DNA from: Phycisphaerales bacterium | Lineage (GTDB): Bacteria; Planctomycetota; Phycisphaerae; Phycisphaerales; SM1A02 | Length of the DNA: 64,000 nucleotides | NCBI GenBank assembly: GCA_029246705.1 | Contig: JAQWMQ010000035.1 | Span: 177,438-241,437 of the forward strand | Direction: 5' to 3' | Part shown: positions 42,625-51,984 of the stretch, piece by piece | Layout of the letters: each line of letters opens with the position of its first letter | Position numbering within the stretch: the stretch's first letter is position 1 | The notes under the pieces: generated by a model | The model's database searches: none | What the model was told of the DNA's origin: nothing | Seen by the model: the letters and a program-made list of their open reading frames with translations, nothing else | Made by a program: the position numbers and the translations under genes

Positions 42625-43614
42625 ATGACCACTGAGCCAGCACCACGACTGCTTGATCCCGTCCTCCCCGATGTCCAGATGAACCTGGTCAAGCCGACCG
42701 AGCCCGTGATCGGGCGGGTCGTGAGCAACCGGAACTGCATGCGAGGAAAGAGCGCGAGTTTCGTCCGTCACATCGCGATCGACGTGTCCGGAACCCCTCT
42801 CGAAGGCACATTCCATGCCGGGCAGGCCTTCGGCGTGGTTCCGCCGGGAACCGATGAAAAGGGACGGGCCCACAAGGTGCGGTTGTATTCGATCGCCTCC
42901 CCCACCTCTGGTGAGGATGGTGAAGGCCGGATCCTCTCGACCACCTGCAAGCGGATGATCGATGAGTACCAGCCACAGACGCCCAAGGACGACCAGGACC
43001 GAAACGACCTGGTGCTCGGAGTCTGCAGCAACTACCTCTGCGACCTCAAGGAAGGCGACGAGGTGCTGGTCACCGGGCCTTCCGGCAAACGGTTCATCCT
43101 GCCCGCCGAACCAGAGGCCCACGACTACCTGTTCCTTGCGACAGGGACAGGCATCGCTCCCTTCAGGGGCATGCTGATGGATCTCTTCAAGGGACCAGAC
43201 GGTCCGACCCAGAGCCAGATCCACATGGTCATGGGTGTGGGATACACCACCGATCTCCTCTACGACGACGAGTTCCGGGAACTGGCCGAGAACCATGCCA
43301 ACTTCCACTACCACACCGTCATCAGCCGGGAGATCCAGCCGGACGGCACCAAGGGCGGCTACATCCACCACTACCTCGACCGGCAGGTGCAACTCCACGA
43401 ATCGATGCTGCAGTCGGACCGAACCCTCATGTACCTCTGCGGGCTTGCAGGCATGCAGATCGGCGTGTTCCAGCTGCTTGCGAAACTTGGCCTGGGAACA
43501 CCCTACCTGAAGGTGAAGGACGAGCTTGCGGACGTCTTACCGGATGACTGGACCAGCCAGCAGATCAAGCGGTTCGTCCGCCCGACCCACCGCTGCATGC
43601 TCGAGGTCTATTGA
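42625..43614 (+). CDS. Plant-type ferredoxin-NADP reductase
   Basis: 329 residues from ATG 42625 (GTG 42622 immediately precedes it). FAD domain with RLYSIASPTSGEDGEG (RxYS), NYLCDLKEGDEV and LVTGPSGKRFILP, and NADP domain with FLATGTGIAPFRGMLMDL, YLCGLAGMQIGVF, and the C-terminal HRCMLEVY ending in an aromatic residue that stacks on FAD. It transfers electrons between ferredoxin or flavodoxin and NADP(H). Predicted leaderless. Convergent with fumC. Confidence 0.93.
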   Translation: MTTEPAPRLLDPVLPDVQMNLVKPTEPVIGRVVSNRNCMRGKSASFVRHIAIDVSGTPLEGTFHAGQAFGVVPPGTDEKGRAHKVRLYSIASPTSGEDGEGRILSTTCKRMIDEYQPQTPKDDQDRNDLVLGVCSNYLCDLKEGDEVLVTGPSGKRFILPAEPEAHDYLFLATGTGIAPFRGMLMDLFKGPDGPTQSQIHMVMGVGYTTDLLYDDEFRELAENHANFHYHTVISREIQPDGTKGGYIHHYLDRQVQLHESMLQSDRTLMYLCGLAGMQIGVFQLLAKLGLGTPYLKVKDELADVLPDDWTSQQIKRFVRPTHRCMLEVY

Positions 43615-43641
43615 TCCGTCGATCGAACCACTGAGACCGGG

Positions 43642-45135
43642 TCAGTCCGGCGTGGTCATCCCGTGCGCGTCGAGGAGTTCATTGAGGAGTTCCTCCTCGA
43701 TCATCTCCAGTTCCAGCACGTGCTCGCGGATCGATCGATTGTTGGCGAAGGATTCCTTCGCGATCTTCGCCGCAGTGTCGTACCCGAGCTCCGGTGCGAG
43801 CTTGGTGCAGAGCATCAGGCTTCGCTCGACGAACCCCGCTGCGTTGTCGATGTTCACATCGAGATCCTTGATGCATCGGTCGTTGAAGATTCGCGAGACG
43901 TTCGCAAGGAGATTGATCGATTCGATGAGGTTCGTCGTCATCATCGGCATGGCCACGTTCAGCTGGAGGATCGAACCGACCCCACCAAGTCCGCCGGCGG
44001 TGATCGCAGCATCGTTTCCGATCACCTGGCAGGCGACCTGGACCACCGATTCACAGATCACGGGGTTGACCTTGCCGGGCATGATCGAGGAACCCGGCTG
44101 GGTCGCAGGGAGCTTCAACTCGTAGAAACCCGCGCGGGGGCCTGAACCGAGCAACCGGATGTCACTGGCGATCTTCGAGAGCGAGACGGCGATGGTCTTC
44201 AATTCACCGGAAGCCTCGACCACGCAGTCACGGGTGGCCTGGGCCTCGAAGTGATTGGCCGCCTTGGCAAACCGGACACCCGCCATCTTCGAGAGATGAC
44301 TGACCACGCCCTTGCCGAACTTGGCATGGGTGTTGATGCCGGTGCCCACCGCGGTCCCGCCGATCGGCAGGTTCTCCGCGAGCCTGACCATGGCTCGCTC
44401 GGCACGCAGTACCGAGTAGTCGATCTGGGCGGCGAAGCCGCTGAATTCCTGTCCGACCCTGATCGGAGTCGCGTCCTGCAGATGGGTCCGGCCGATCTTC
44501 ACGATCTTGTCCCACTTGCGTGCCTTCGCGTGAAGTCCCTTGCCGAGCTCCTTGAGCGCGGGGATGAGATGCTCCCTGATCGCCATCACGGCAGCGACCT
44601 GCATCGCGGTCGGGAAGGTGTCGTTGCTGCTCTGGCTCATGTTCACATGATCGTTGGGGTGGATGGGTTCCTTCGCACCGACCTCCCTGCCCTGGGTGAT
44701 GCAGACCTGGTTGGAGATCACCTCGTTGACGTTCATGTTGGTGCTCGTGCCCGAGCCGGTCTGAAAGATGTCGACGGGGAACTGCTTCATCCAACCCTGG
44801 TCGAGCGTGCCTGCTGCACACTGTTCGTCGATACCGTCGATGATCTGGTTGCAGGCCTTGACGATCATTCTTCCCTTGACCTTGGGAAGCTGGTCGAGAT
44901 CCATGTTGGTCTCGGCAGCGGCTCTCTTGAGCATCAGGAAGGCACGGATCATCTCGTAGGGAAGCGGACGGTTTGCGATGGGGAAATTCGCGAGCGCTCG
45001 AGCGGTCGTCGCACCGTAGAGTGCATCCCCGGGAAGGGTCATCTTCCCCATTGAATCGCTTTCGGTACGAACCGACCCGGATCTTCCGCTTGATTGCACG
45101 GGTTTCTTTCGACGACGTACCGACTTCTTGGCCAT
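43642..45135 (-). CDS. fumC: Class II fumarate hydratase
   Basis: 497 residues from ATG 45135. A Lys/Arg-rich N-terminal tail of ~30 residues precedes ESDSMGKMTLPGDALYGATT. TSTNMNVNEVISNQ-type sequence (SGTSTNMNVNEVISNQV), NDHVNMSQSSNDTFPTA with the catalytic His, the mobile loop GSSIMPGKVNP and CESVVQVACQVIG confirm the aspartase/fumarase fold. Aspartate ammonia-lyase is a less likely alternative. Same strand as, and 60 bases downstream of, the sirtuin gene. Confidence 0.9.
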   Translation of the reverse strand: MAKKSVRRRKKPVQSSGRSGSVRTESDSMGKMTLPGDALYGATTARALANFPIANRPLPYEMIRAFLMLKRAAAETNMDLDQLPKVKGRMIVKACNQIIDGIDEQCAAGTLDQGWMKQFPVDIFQTGSGTSTNMNVNEVISNQVCITQGREVGAKEPIHPNDHVNMSQSSNDTFPTAMQVAAVMAIREHLIPALKELGKGLHAKARKWDKIVKIGRTHLQDATPIRVGQEFSGFAAQIDYSVLRAERAMVRLAENLPIGGTAVGTGINTHAKFGKGVVSHLSKMAGVRFAKAANHFEAQATRDCVVEASGELKTIAVSLSKIASDIRLLGSGPRAGFYELKLPATQPGSSIMPGKVNPVICESVVQVACQVIGNDAAITAGGLGGVGSILQLNVAMPMMTTNLIESINLLANVSRIFNDRCIKDLDVNIDNAAGFVERSLMLCTKLAPELGYDTAAKIAKESFANNRSIREHVLELEMIEEELLNELLDAHGMTTPD

Positions 45136-45195
45136 GGCAGGTGAGCTCCTCGCTGTCGCGGTTTGAAAGTCACATGATATCGGCGATGGCGCAAG

Positions 45196-45927
45196 TCAGT
45201 CCGGAAGGAGCTCGGGAAGCACCTCTCCCGCCGCAGAGTGCAGGCAGGTGTCGGCCATGGAATCCAGGGGCGTTGCCTCGGGGTTGACGTTGACCACGTA
45301 GGCACCGGAAGCGGCCGCGAGCTCGACCAGGCTCGCGGCGGGCTGCACCACCCCGCTGGTCCCGATCACCAGAATGAGATCCGCGTTGGAGCAGGCCCGG
45401 GTGGCCAGAGCCCAGGTCTCCTCGGGGAGACCTTCCCCGAACCAGACCACGCCGGGTCTGGTTCGAGCACCGCACTCCGGACAGGGATGCCAACCTCTTG
45501 GCGAATCGGGGTCCGCAGGCATCGACCAACCACAGGTCGCGTGACAACGATCCTGCATGATCGAACCATGCAGGTGGAGAACACGATCGGGATCGGCTCC
45601 GGCACGTTCCTGGAGGTCGTCGACATTCTGGGTGATGAGGGTCGCCTGCTGCCATCGAGCGAGCGCGACGTGGGCGGAATTCGGCGTGGCCTCGACCACC
45701 AGACCCCGTCGCCAGTCGTACCACTCGAGTACGAGCTCCGGCGCACGTTCGAAGCCTTCGATCGATGCCAGTTGTTGGGGGTCGTGGCGTGACCAGAGCG
45801 CATGATCAACCCGGCCGCGAAAGGTGGGTATGCCGCTTTCAGCACTGAGCCCGGCACCCGAGAAGACCACGGGGCGTCGCGCGGCAGCGAGACGTCCGAT
45901 GAGCTCCCGATGCACGGGTTCACCCAT
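45196..45927 (-). CDS. cobB: NAD-dependent class III sirtuin deacylase
   Basis: 243 residues. Rossmann core VFSGAGLSAESGIPTFRG, TQNVDDLQERAG with the catalytic His in VLHLHGS, four zinc Cys (CHATCGW, CPECG), GVVWFGEGLP and VIGTSGVVQPAAS. WYDWRR gives the Tyr-x-x-Arg pair that lets class III sirtuins accept succinyl- and malonyl-lysine. The start overlaps the HEAT gene stop by 8 bases, and fumC follows, so it may act on TCA-cycle enzymes. That link is inference. Confidence 0.92.
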   Translation of the reverse strand: MGEPVHRELIGRLAAARRPVVFSGAGLSAESGIPTFRGRVDHALWSRHDPQQLASIEGFERAPELVLEWYDWRRGLVVEATPNSAHVALARWQQATLITQNVDDLQERAGADPDRVLHLHGSIMQDRCHATCGWSMPADPDSPRGWHPCPECGARTRPGVVWFGEGLPEETWALATRACSNADLILVIGTSGVVQPAASLVELAAASGAYVVNVNPEATPLDSMADTCLHSAAGEVLPELLPD

Positions 45928-47986
45928 CGTCGGTGTCGATGGCGGTGCCGTCCACCAGGGTGACCTGCTCGCTGATCGCGACGAGACGAATTCGTTGCTC
46001 GTCGCTCAGACGGTCGTTGAAGCGCTCCTGGATCTCCGTGATGATCGTCGCCGCGCCGCCCGGTGCCGACTCGATGCTGCTTTCGAGGTACTGCAGCCAG
46101 ACGTCGGGCGAATCCTCCACCGTCTGGGCACCTTCGTAGTCCTCGAGGCGCATTCTGGCGACGAAGAGCCGTTCGTTCAGCACATCATCCAGTTCGATAT
46201 CGCGGCTACCAAGCGTGGTGGCGACCTCTTGCCAGCGATTGTCCTGCGCAAGCAGCAGCGTGTAACGCTCGACGAGCAGGATCTGGGCATCGCCGTTGGC
46301 ACCCTTGAGGTCCGAACTCATGGCCGCGTTCAGGAGGTCGGCTCGAAGCTGCCGGGGGATTCTCTGGTCACCCCCGAGGACATCGTCGACCTCGATTCGC
46401 CGTGCCGATGGAAAGCGCACCGCGAGTTGTCGCAGCGAATCAAGCCACGATGGCAGTTCCGAGGTACCCGGATCAAGCTCCTGGAGCTTTCGCAGGTTCT
46501 CGATGGTGGGAGCAACGACGCCCAGCGCCTTGATGGCCGCAGGCCTGATCCCCTCGTCGTTGGCACGGATGATCACCGGTTCATGGCGACCACGCGAGAC
46601 GAACGCGTAGGCGGAAGCTCGGCGGATGCTTGCCAGGACATTGTCCAGATCGGCGAGCGCGATGATGAGATCCTCATCCTCACCGGCAAGCACGAGCAAC
46701 GATGCCGTTGCCGGTGTGACCGATTCAGCATGCAGTTGCCGGATCCACTTCAAGGACCGATCGGGCCAGTCTTCCGGGACCATGTCCGAATCGACCATGC
46801 GGGCAAGGGCCCGAGTGGCCGCTCCGGAGGCGATCGGATCCTCGAGTCGAACAAGTATCGGTTCGAATGCTTCCGGGCTGGGACGAAGCGCGATCTGGTC
46901 GAGCATCACCGATGCGACCTGCGAATCGACTTCTTCCGCGATTTTCAGCGCCAGCCGCTTGGAGAATCCCTCCACACGCATGGCGGCGAGCAGCTGAGCA
47001 CCGATGACCCGAAGTGAGCGTTCCCGGTCATCGAGGAGCACGGTCACCGCCTGGATGGTCTGGGCGTCGGGTGAAACACCGTTTCGAAGCATGCGCTGCA
47101 CCTGATTGGCCGCGAAGAGTCGAACCGGCGCGAGCTCGTCAGCGAGCATCATCCTCAACTGAGGAGCCCGTTCATCCTCGACGATGGTGATGAACCATTG
47201 CTCGAGCACCAGCTGAAGTCGATCCGACAGTGCGGTCTGGATCGTCTCAAGCTCTGTAATCAGTGTTCGTTGCGCCTCGATCTGCTGTTCTCGATCAGTG
47301 GCGGCGACGCCGATCGCCTGTTCGAGCGGCATCGAGCCTGCGGCTTCCCACCAGGAACGCCATCGTTCCGGTTGCTCACCGAGCTCGAGCCTGGTGATCT
47401 CGCGGAGTGAACGCATCGCCTCGGCACGTTCCTCCCGGACCGAGGTGGATTCCAGCAGCTCCAGCAAAGCAACCACTGCGGCTCGGGATTGAAAACAACC
47501 GAGCGCGTCGATCGCCACGACCCGCGTGGTGGTGGAAGCCTCGGAATCTCGTGCGACGACCATGATGGATTCGACCGCGCCATCCCCAAGTCGAGCCAGG
47601 GTTCGCCCCGCAAGAGCGCCATGACCGGGACGCGCATCCTTGAAGGAAGCCACCAGGGCATCGGCGACCACCGGTGAGGGCGGTCCGTTCTCGAAAAGTG
47701 CCCTGGCCACGGCCTCGATCTGGGTGGCATCACCGGACTCGAGCGATTCCGCCAGCAACGCCTGGGCACCGGGACCCCCAAGCCTCAACAGCCGGACCGC
47801 GGCGTTGGTTCGGGTCGGGGTGGCGATGTCCGGATTCTGGAGGATCGAACTCAGAAAGCTGAGATCGTCATCATTCGCCGCCTGCAGCTCCACAGCGCAT
47901 GTGCCGAAGGGCACAAGGCAAGCCAGGAGGGCGGGAAGCCTCCGGGAGGGGGTGAGCAAACTCCAAAATCGAGGCCATGATCGCAT
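45920..47986 (-). CDS. Large secreted HEAT-repeat protein
   Basis: 688 residues from ATG 47986. The frame is open to 48055, but the signal-like MRSWPRFWSLL ... LLACLVPFGTCAVE favours the inner ATG. Most of the protein is HEAT-like helical pairs (GGPGAQALLAESLESGDATQ, TRVVAIDALGCFQSRAAVVA, VRLFAANQVQRML, LRVIGAQLLAAM, GIRPAAIKALGVVAPTI), suited to protein binding. The C-terminal ~150 residues are more TPR-like. Overlaps the cobB start by 8 bases, so coupled. Role unknown. Confidence 0.75.
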   Translation of the reverse strand: MRSWPRFWSLLTPSRRLPALLACLVPFGTCAVELQAANDDDLSFLSSILQNPDIATPTRTNAAVRLLRLGGPGAQALLAESLESGDATQIEAVARALFENGPPSPVVADALVASFKDARPGHGALAGRTLARLGDGAVESIMVVARDSEASTTTRVVAIDALGCFQSRAAVVALLELLESTSVREERAEAMRSLREITRLELGEQPERWRSWWEAAGSMPLEQAIGVAATDREQQIEAQRTLITELETIQTALSDRLQLVLEQWFITIVEDERAPQLRMMLADELAPVRLFAANQVQRMLRNGVSPDAQTIQAVTVLLDDRERSLRVIGAQLLAAMRVEGFSKRLALKIAEEVDSQVASVMLDQIALRPSPEAFEPILVRLEDPIASGAATRALARMVDSDMVPEDWPDRSLKWIRQLHAESVTPATASLLVLAGEDEDLIIALADLDNVLASIRRASAYAFVSRGRHEPVIIRANDEGIRPAAIKALGVVAPTIENLRKLQELDPGTSELPSWLDSLRQLAVRFPSARRIEVDDVLGGDQRIPRQLRADLLNAAMSSDLKGANGDAQILLVERYTLLLAQDNRWQEVATTLGSRDIELDDVLNERLFVARMRLEDYEGAQTVEDSPDVWLQYLESSIESAPGGAATIITEIQERFNDRLSDEQRIRLVAISEQVTLVDGTAIDTDDG

Positions 47987-48194
47987 GAAAGACCCGATCT
48001 CCGTCCGATGACATCTATGTATGAACATGGCCAAAATCACCTCGGCCGCTGTCAATCGTACCGGTTGAACCCCCCCTTGGAGGCAAGAAGGGCCAGATCA
48101 TTGCATTCGGATTCAGTTCATTGGTTCGAGACACTTGCCATGGAAGCGTGAAACGCGTTCAATCATGAGTACGAACGAGCTTCGGAGTCACACG

Positions 48195-49535
48195 ATGACT
48201 GATTGGAACGCCGCAGAAGACCATGTCGACCGAGCACTTGAATTCTTCAAGCGTGGTCGTCTTGATGAAGCGGAAAAGTCGTTGCGCCTCGCACTCGAGA
48301 TCGCTCCTGATCGTGGTGACTGGCTGTTCAACCTGGCCCTGACGCTCGACGCTTCCGGGCGGCTCAACGAAGCCATCGACTTCTATCTCGATGCGGTCGC
48401 GGCTCTGCCGGAGGAAGGCGAGATACTCGGGGCGGCCGGAGTGGCTCTTGCCAAGGCCGGCAGACCGGAGGAAGCACTCGAGCATCTGGGGAAGGCGTGC
48501 TTGATCGACCCCGCCAGTGAAGAGGCCTGGGCCGCACGCATCGAGGTCCTTTCCGGCCTTGAACGGCATGACGAGGCGGAAAACGTCTACTACCTGTCCC
48601 AGCAGTATCTCGATGAATATCCAAACTGCCTCTTCGCGATGGGCGAGAGCCTCTTCGCGCGCAAGGAACTGGATCGAGCGGCCTGGTGCTTCAGGGAAGC
48701 GGCCAGCCAGGACCCGAGCCTGCCGAGAATTCGAGCACGCCTTGGAGCGGTGCTCGCTGAATCAGGTCGAACCCATCGTGCGGTCAGGATGTTCATCCAG
48801 GACCTCAGGGAGGATCCCGGATCGACCCGGACCCTCATGGAATTCGGCGACCTCCTCAGCAAACTGGGGCGATACGGAGAGGCCGAGGAGAAGTACCGCC
48901 GCATTCTGGAACTGCAGCCGGCAGATATCGAAGCGCACCTCAGGCTTGCCCAGCTCTCGATGCGCATCGGCAAGAACGAACAGGCCGTGGCCGAGCTGGA
49001 GCTGATTCGCAGCCTCGCTCCGGAGGATGATTCGACGATCCTGCACCTGGCGGCCGCACTGCTTGCCCTGAAAAGAAAGCGTGAAGCGAGGCGACTTCTC
49101 GTGGAACATGCCGAGATCCTGATCAAGGTCTCGGACCGGGACGAAACGGCACGACTCTGCGACCTCCTGCTGGCCGCGGGTCTTCCTGGAATCGCAACGG
49201 ACATCCTCGAGAAGATGATGTCGAGGACTCGCAACGACATCGGGCTGCTGCGTCGGCTTGCCTTTGCACGGTTTGATGGAGGCGACACCAGGGGTGGTGA
49301 CCGCGCTTCCCGCAGGCTTGTTCGCCTCGATTCGACACTGGCAGCCAGTCACGAGAACCTGGTGCTTGGCGCACTGCACGCACATCGTTCCGCGTTGGCA
49401 CGCATGCGTCTGAATCGTGGACTGGCCAGCTGCCCGGGCGACGAACGACTTCGACGCCTCAGGGTGCTTCTGCTTCTGAAGTGGGTTCCGACCCTGCTGC
49501 ACGGAATCAGGAACCACTTCTCAAAGAGAAGCTGA
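48195..49535 (+). CDS. TPR-repeat protein
   Basis: 446 residues from ATG 48195, with GGAG 8 bases upstream. ATGs at 48165 and 48135 are alternatives without a ribosome site. At least eight tetratricopeptide units, for example AEKSLRLALEIAPDRGDWLF, EEALEHLGKACLIDPASEEA, RAAWCFREAASQDPSLPRIR, EAEEKYRRILELQPADIEAH, and the tail LARMRLNRGLASCPGDERLR. No signal peptide. Probably a cytosolic scaffold. Divergent from the HEAT protein and convergent with rpsR. Confidence 0.85.
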   Translation: MTDWNAAEDHVDRALEFFKRGRLDEAEKSLRLALEIAPDRGDWLFNLALTLDASGRLNEAIDFYLDAVAALPEEGEILGAAGVALAKAGRPEEALEHLGKACLIDPASEEAWAARIEVLSGLERHDEAENVYYLSQQYLDEYPNCLFAMGESLFARKELDRAAWCFREAASQDPSLPRIRARLGAVLAESGRTHRAVRMFIQDLREDPGSTRTLMEFGDLLSKLGRYGEAEEKYRRILELQPADIEAHLRLAQLSMRIGKNEQAVAELELIRSLAPEDDSTILHLAAALLALKRKREARRLLVEHAEILIKVSDRDETARLCDLLLAAGLPGIATDILEKMMSRTRNDIGLLRRLAFARFDGGDTRGGDRASRRLVRLDSTLAASHENLVLGALHAHRSALARMRLNRGLASCPGDERLRRLRVLLLLKWVPTLLHGIRNHFSKRS

Positions 49536-49592
49536 GCCGGCCGATCCGGAAACCAGGCGGTTCAGGACGATCACTCGATGAACACGACAAGA

Positions 49593-49611
49593 ACCCGGAC
49601 AAGCTCCGGGT
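49593..49611. terminator. Short hairpin between the TPR gene and rpsR
   Basis: 7-bp GC stem (49593-49599 with 49605-49611) with a 5-base loop between two convergent genes. No long T-run on the plus side. TTCTTGTC follows on the minus side. Confidence 0.5.
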
Positions 49612-49638
49612 GCGTGGCGAGCGAGGGAATCGAACGAT

Positions 49639-49872
49639 TCAGAGGGTCGCGCTGGTGTAGGGAAGCAGCGCCATGTAGCGGGCGCGCTTGATCGCCTGGC
49701 AAAGGGCGCGCTGTTCACGAGCCGAAGTACTCAACCGCTTTCGGGAGTAGATCTTGCCGTTGGGGGTCAACATGCGTCGAAGCATGTCGATGTCCTTGTG
49801 ATCAACGTAGAAACGACCGTCGGACCCGGTCTTCATCTTCAACTGCGGTCCGGGTGTCTGGAACTGGCTCAT
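49639..49872 (-). CDS. rpsR: 30S ribosomal protein S18
   Basis: 77 residues from ATG 49872, with GAAGG upstream. VDHKDIDMLRRMLTPNGKIY, RKRLSTSAREQRALCQAIKRARYMALLPYTS are conserved. It stands alone, not with rpsF, ssb or rplI as in most bacteria. The frame is open to 50043 but that part is not conserved-looking. Confidence 0.97.
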   Translation of the reverse strand: MSQFQTPGPQLKMKTGSDGRFYVDHKDIDMLRRMLTPNGKIYSRKRLSTSAREQRALCQAIKRARYMALLPYTSATL

Positions 49873-50033
49873 GGGTGGCTGCCTTCGCTGGTGATCAATC
49901 CTGGAAAGTCCCGACTGGGACCTCCGCCGAATACGGGCCCGGCGGTAAGCGAACGGAGCAGGGTACCGGGTCCCGGGCCAGCTCGCAATCCGCTGATCGA
50001 GGCAGAAACACCCAGAATTGGCATAATGCGGGC

Positions 50034-50531
50034 ATGAATACACAAATCAGCTCGAATTCACTTCGAATGCGCCCCCTCTTCTCCAACAGGGCACGACTCG
50101 GCAAGGCCCTGGCCCTCACGAGCGGGCTTCTGGTCGTTGGCCTCTCAGGGTGCGACACCACGAACCAGTCCCAGTCGGATGATCGATCGGTGGTGGCCAT
50201 CACGGCTGCCTCCGGAGAGCAGAAGACCGAGACCAGGACGGTCGATTCCACGATCGGAAAGACCCTGATGGTCACCCTGCCCGGCAACAGCGGGACGGGA
50301 TACACCTGGTCCATGACCTCGCATTCCGAAGGCATCCAGCTCGAGGGTGCTCCGGTCACCAAGCCACTCAAGGCCGATACCCCGGGCGGACCGACCGTGA
50401 CCACCTTCGAACTGATGATGGAGGAGAGCGGCCGACAGACGGCACGACTTGAACTTGCCCGGGCCTGGGAAGCCGACACACCGCCGGCCCGCGTGATCGA
50501 TCTCGTGATCACGGTTCAAGACAACCCGTGA
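50034..50531 (+). CDS. Chagasin/I42-family protease-inhibitor lipoprotein
   Basis: 165 residues from ATG 50034. Signal with lipobox LVVGLSGC (Cys ~39), so anchored on a membrane. The inhibitor fold shows LPGNSGTGYTW (the NPTTGY-type loop that enters the protease cleft), GGPTVTTFELMMEESG and LELARAWE (RPW-like loop). It would inhibit papain-type cysteine proteases. Its stop overlaps the GTG start of the C26 gene (GTGA). Confidence 0.85.
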   Translation: MNTQISSNSLRMRPLFSNRARLGKALALTSGLLVVGLSGCDTTNQSQSDDRSVVAITAASGEQKTETRTVDSTIGKTLMVTLPGNSGTGYTWSMTSHSEGIQLEGAPVTKPLKADTPGGPTVTTFELMMEESGRQTARLELARAWEADTPPARVIDLVITVQDNP

Positions 50532-51196
50532 GTCGAGCAGACCGACGTCCGCTGATAGGGATCACGGTCGACGTCGCCGAGAAGGCCTACCGCTGTCGGT
50601 TCCCCTACGCGGACATGGTCCAGGCTGCAGGGGGCACGCCCCTGCTTCTACCGTGCGTGACCGAGTCGATTCCGGAGTACCTCGCCTGTTGTGATGGCTT
50701 CGTCACGACCGGCGGGGATGACCCGGACATGTCGCATTTCGGAATCGAGAATCATCCGAAGACGACCTTGATGGCCGCACGTCGCCAGACGTTCGAACTG
50801 GCCCTGCTCGAGGGGCTCGACACCACCAACCATCCGTTGCTGGCGATCTGCCTGGGCATGCAGCTGATGTGCCTCCATGCAGGAGGAACGCTCGAGCAGC
50901 ATCTGCCGGACACGCTGGAAACCGCCGATATCCACTGGGACGGCGGCCGGCATCCAATCACCGGTCGCATCGGTTCGGGTGACGTCCACAGCCATCACCG
51001 CCAGGCGATCAGCGATCCGGGCAGGCTCGAGGTGGTCGGCATTGCCCCGGATGGCGTGATAGAAGCCGTCGCCGATCCGGACCAACCGGAGCGAGTCGGC
51101 GTCCAATGGCACCCCGAACGAACCGAGTGCCAGGCGTTGGGATCAGGTCTCTTCCAGCACCTTGTACAGCAGGCTGCTGGTGTCCCAAGTCGCTGA
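50528..51196 (+). CDS. Class I glutamine amidotransferase-like peptidase C26 (PuuD-like)
   Basis: 222 residues from GTG 50528. The triad is visible: nucleophile Cys in LAICLGMQLM, His-Glu in VQWHPERTE. TTGGDDPDMSHFG and HHRQAISDPG agree with the gamma-glutamyl-gamma-aminobutyrate hydrolase group. Substrate is probably a gamma-glutamyl amide, not proven. Translationally coupled to the inhibitor lipoprotein, although C26 enzymes are not the usual target of I42 inhibitors. Confidence 0.88.
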   Translation: MSRADRRPLIGITVDVAEKAYRCRFPYADMVQAAGGTPLLLPCVTESIPEYLACCDGFVTTGGDDPDMSHFGIENHPKTTLMAARRQTFELALLEGLDTTNHPLLAICLGMQLMCLHAGGTLEQHLPDTLETADIHWDGGRHPITGRIGSGDVHSHHRQAISDPGRLEVVGIAPDGVIEAVADPDQPERVGVQWHPERTECQALGSGLFQHLVQQAAGVPSR

Positions 51197-51332
51197 TGAC
51201 TGCACGATAAACCTGCGAAAGCGTCCGAAAACGGACATTCGAGGCCACTGAAATCAGCCTGAGGACAACCTCGAGGAAGCGATGCGGCACACGCTGTTTC
51301 CCGTGTTAGGATCGATGTGGAGAGGTGATGTT

Positions 51333-51977
51333 GTGCAGAAGCCACCGGAGAATTGGCACTTGCGGTACAGCCGCTATGTGCTCCTGCGGGCTCGAGATTT
51401 CCCCTGCCCCGAACCGGTCAGGGAAGCACTTGTCGAGCTTGGTAGCCGCGTCACCGTAGTTCACAATGCACTTGCCGCGCTGGAGGAGCTCTGTGCCCTT
51501 GACCGTGAGGAGGAACCACGACGTCGGAACAACATTCGTCAGGGCGAGCAAATCGCCTTGCTGGTGGTTGAACCAGGCACCCTCGAGGAACTGCCGGATC
51601 TCTACCGCGTGCTCAGAGAGCACCTGAGGGAGGTCGACATCATCCCGATTGAAACAACCGAGGAGGGCCTGATATTCCTGAACATCACGCGTCAGGGCGG
51701 CTCCCCGTCAGCGGACACGCAGGGAAACACCCCCCCAGACCCGAAGCTGGAGGATCGCCAATACGGGCATCTTCGCTTCACGGGAACTCCCGAATCGCAG
51801 CCCAAGACTCCTGAGAAGGCCCCCGAAACCGCAGGATCGGAGCCCACGAAGACAGAATCTTCAAGTGGATCGAACCCCGAGGACCCCCCGCAACGTACTC
51901 TCACGGAAGAGGAACGAGACCGACTCCATGGTCGGTTCGAGTCAGACCGATCAGCTCCCAACCAGGGCGAGGAGTGA
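51333..51977 (+). CDS. Receiver-like signalling protein of unknown family
   Basis: 214 residues from GTG 51333, with AGAGGTGA just upstream. ATG 51315 is the alternative. Residues ~10-115 look like a degenerate response-regulator receiver (YVLLRARDFPCPEPVREALV, VTVVHNALAALEEL, IALLVVEPGTLEELPDLYRV, IIPIETTEEGLIFL) with the phospho-acceptor position not recognisable. Residues ~120-214 are a disordered Pro/Ser/Thr/Glu-rich tail ending LTEEERDRLHGRFES. The next gene starts 8 bases after the stop and begins with a similar fold. Confidence 0.6.
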   Translation: MQKPPENWHLRYSRYVLLRARDFPCPEPVREALVELGSRVTVVHNALAALEELCALDREEEPRRRNNIRQGEQIALLVVEPGTLEELPDLYRVLREHLREVDIIPIETTEEGLIFLNITRQGGSPSADTQGNTPPDPKLEDRQYGHLRFTGTPESQPKTPEKAPETAGSEPTKTESSSGSNPEDPPQRTLTEEERDRLHGRFESDRSAPNQGEE

Positions 51978-51984
51978 TTCTGCA

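Noticed and set aside
49612..49640. tRNA-like 3' end (GTTCGATTCC followed by GCTCGCCA on the minus strand) after rpsR
   Set aside because: No matching 5' half or D- and anticodon arms exist, and the T-arm bases do not pair. It is explained by a small GAATC/GATTC palindrome.
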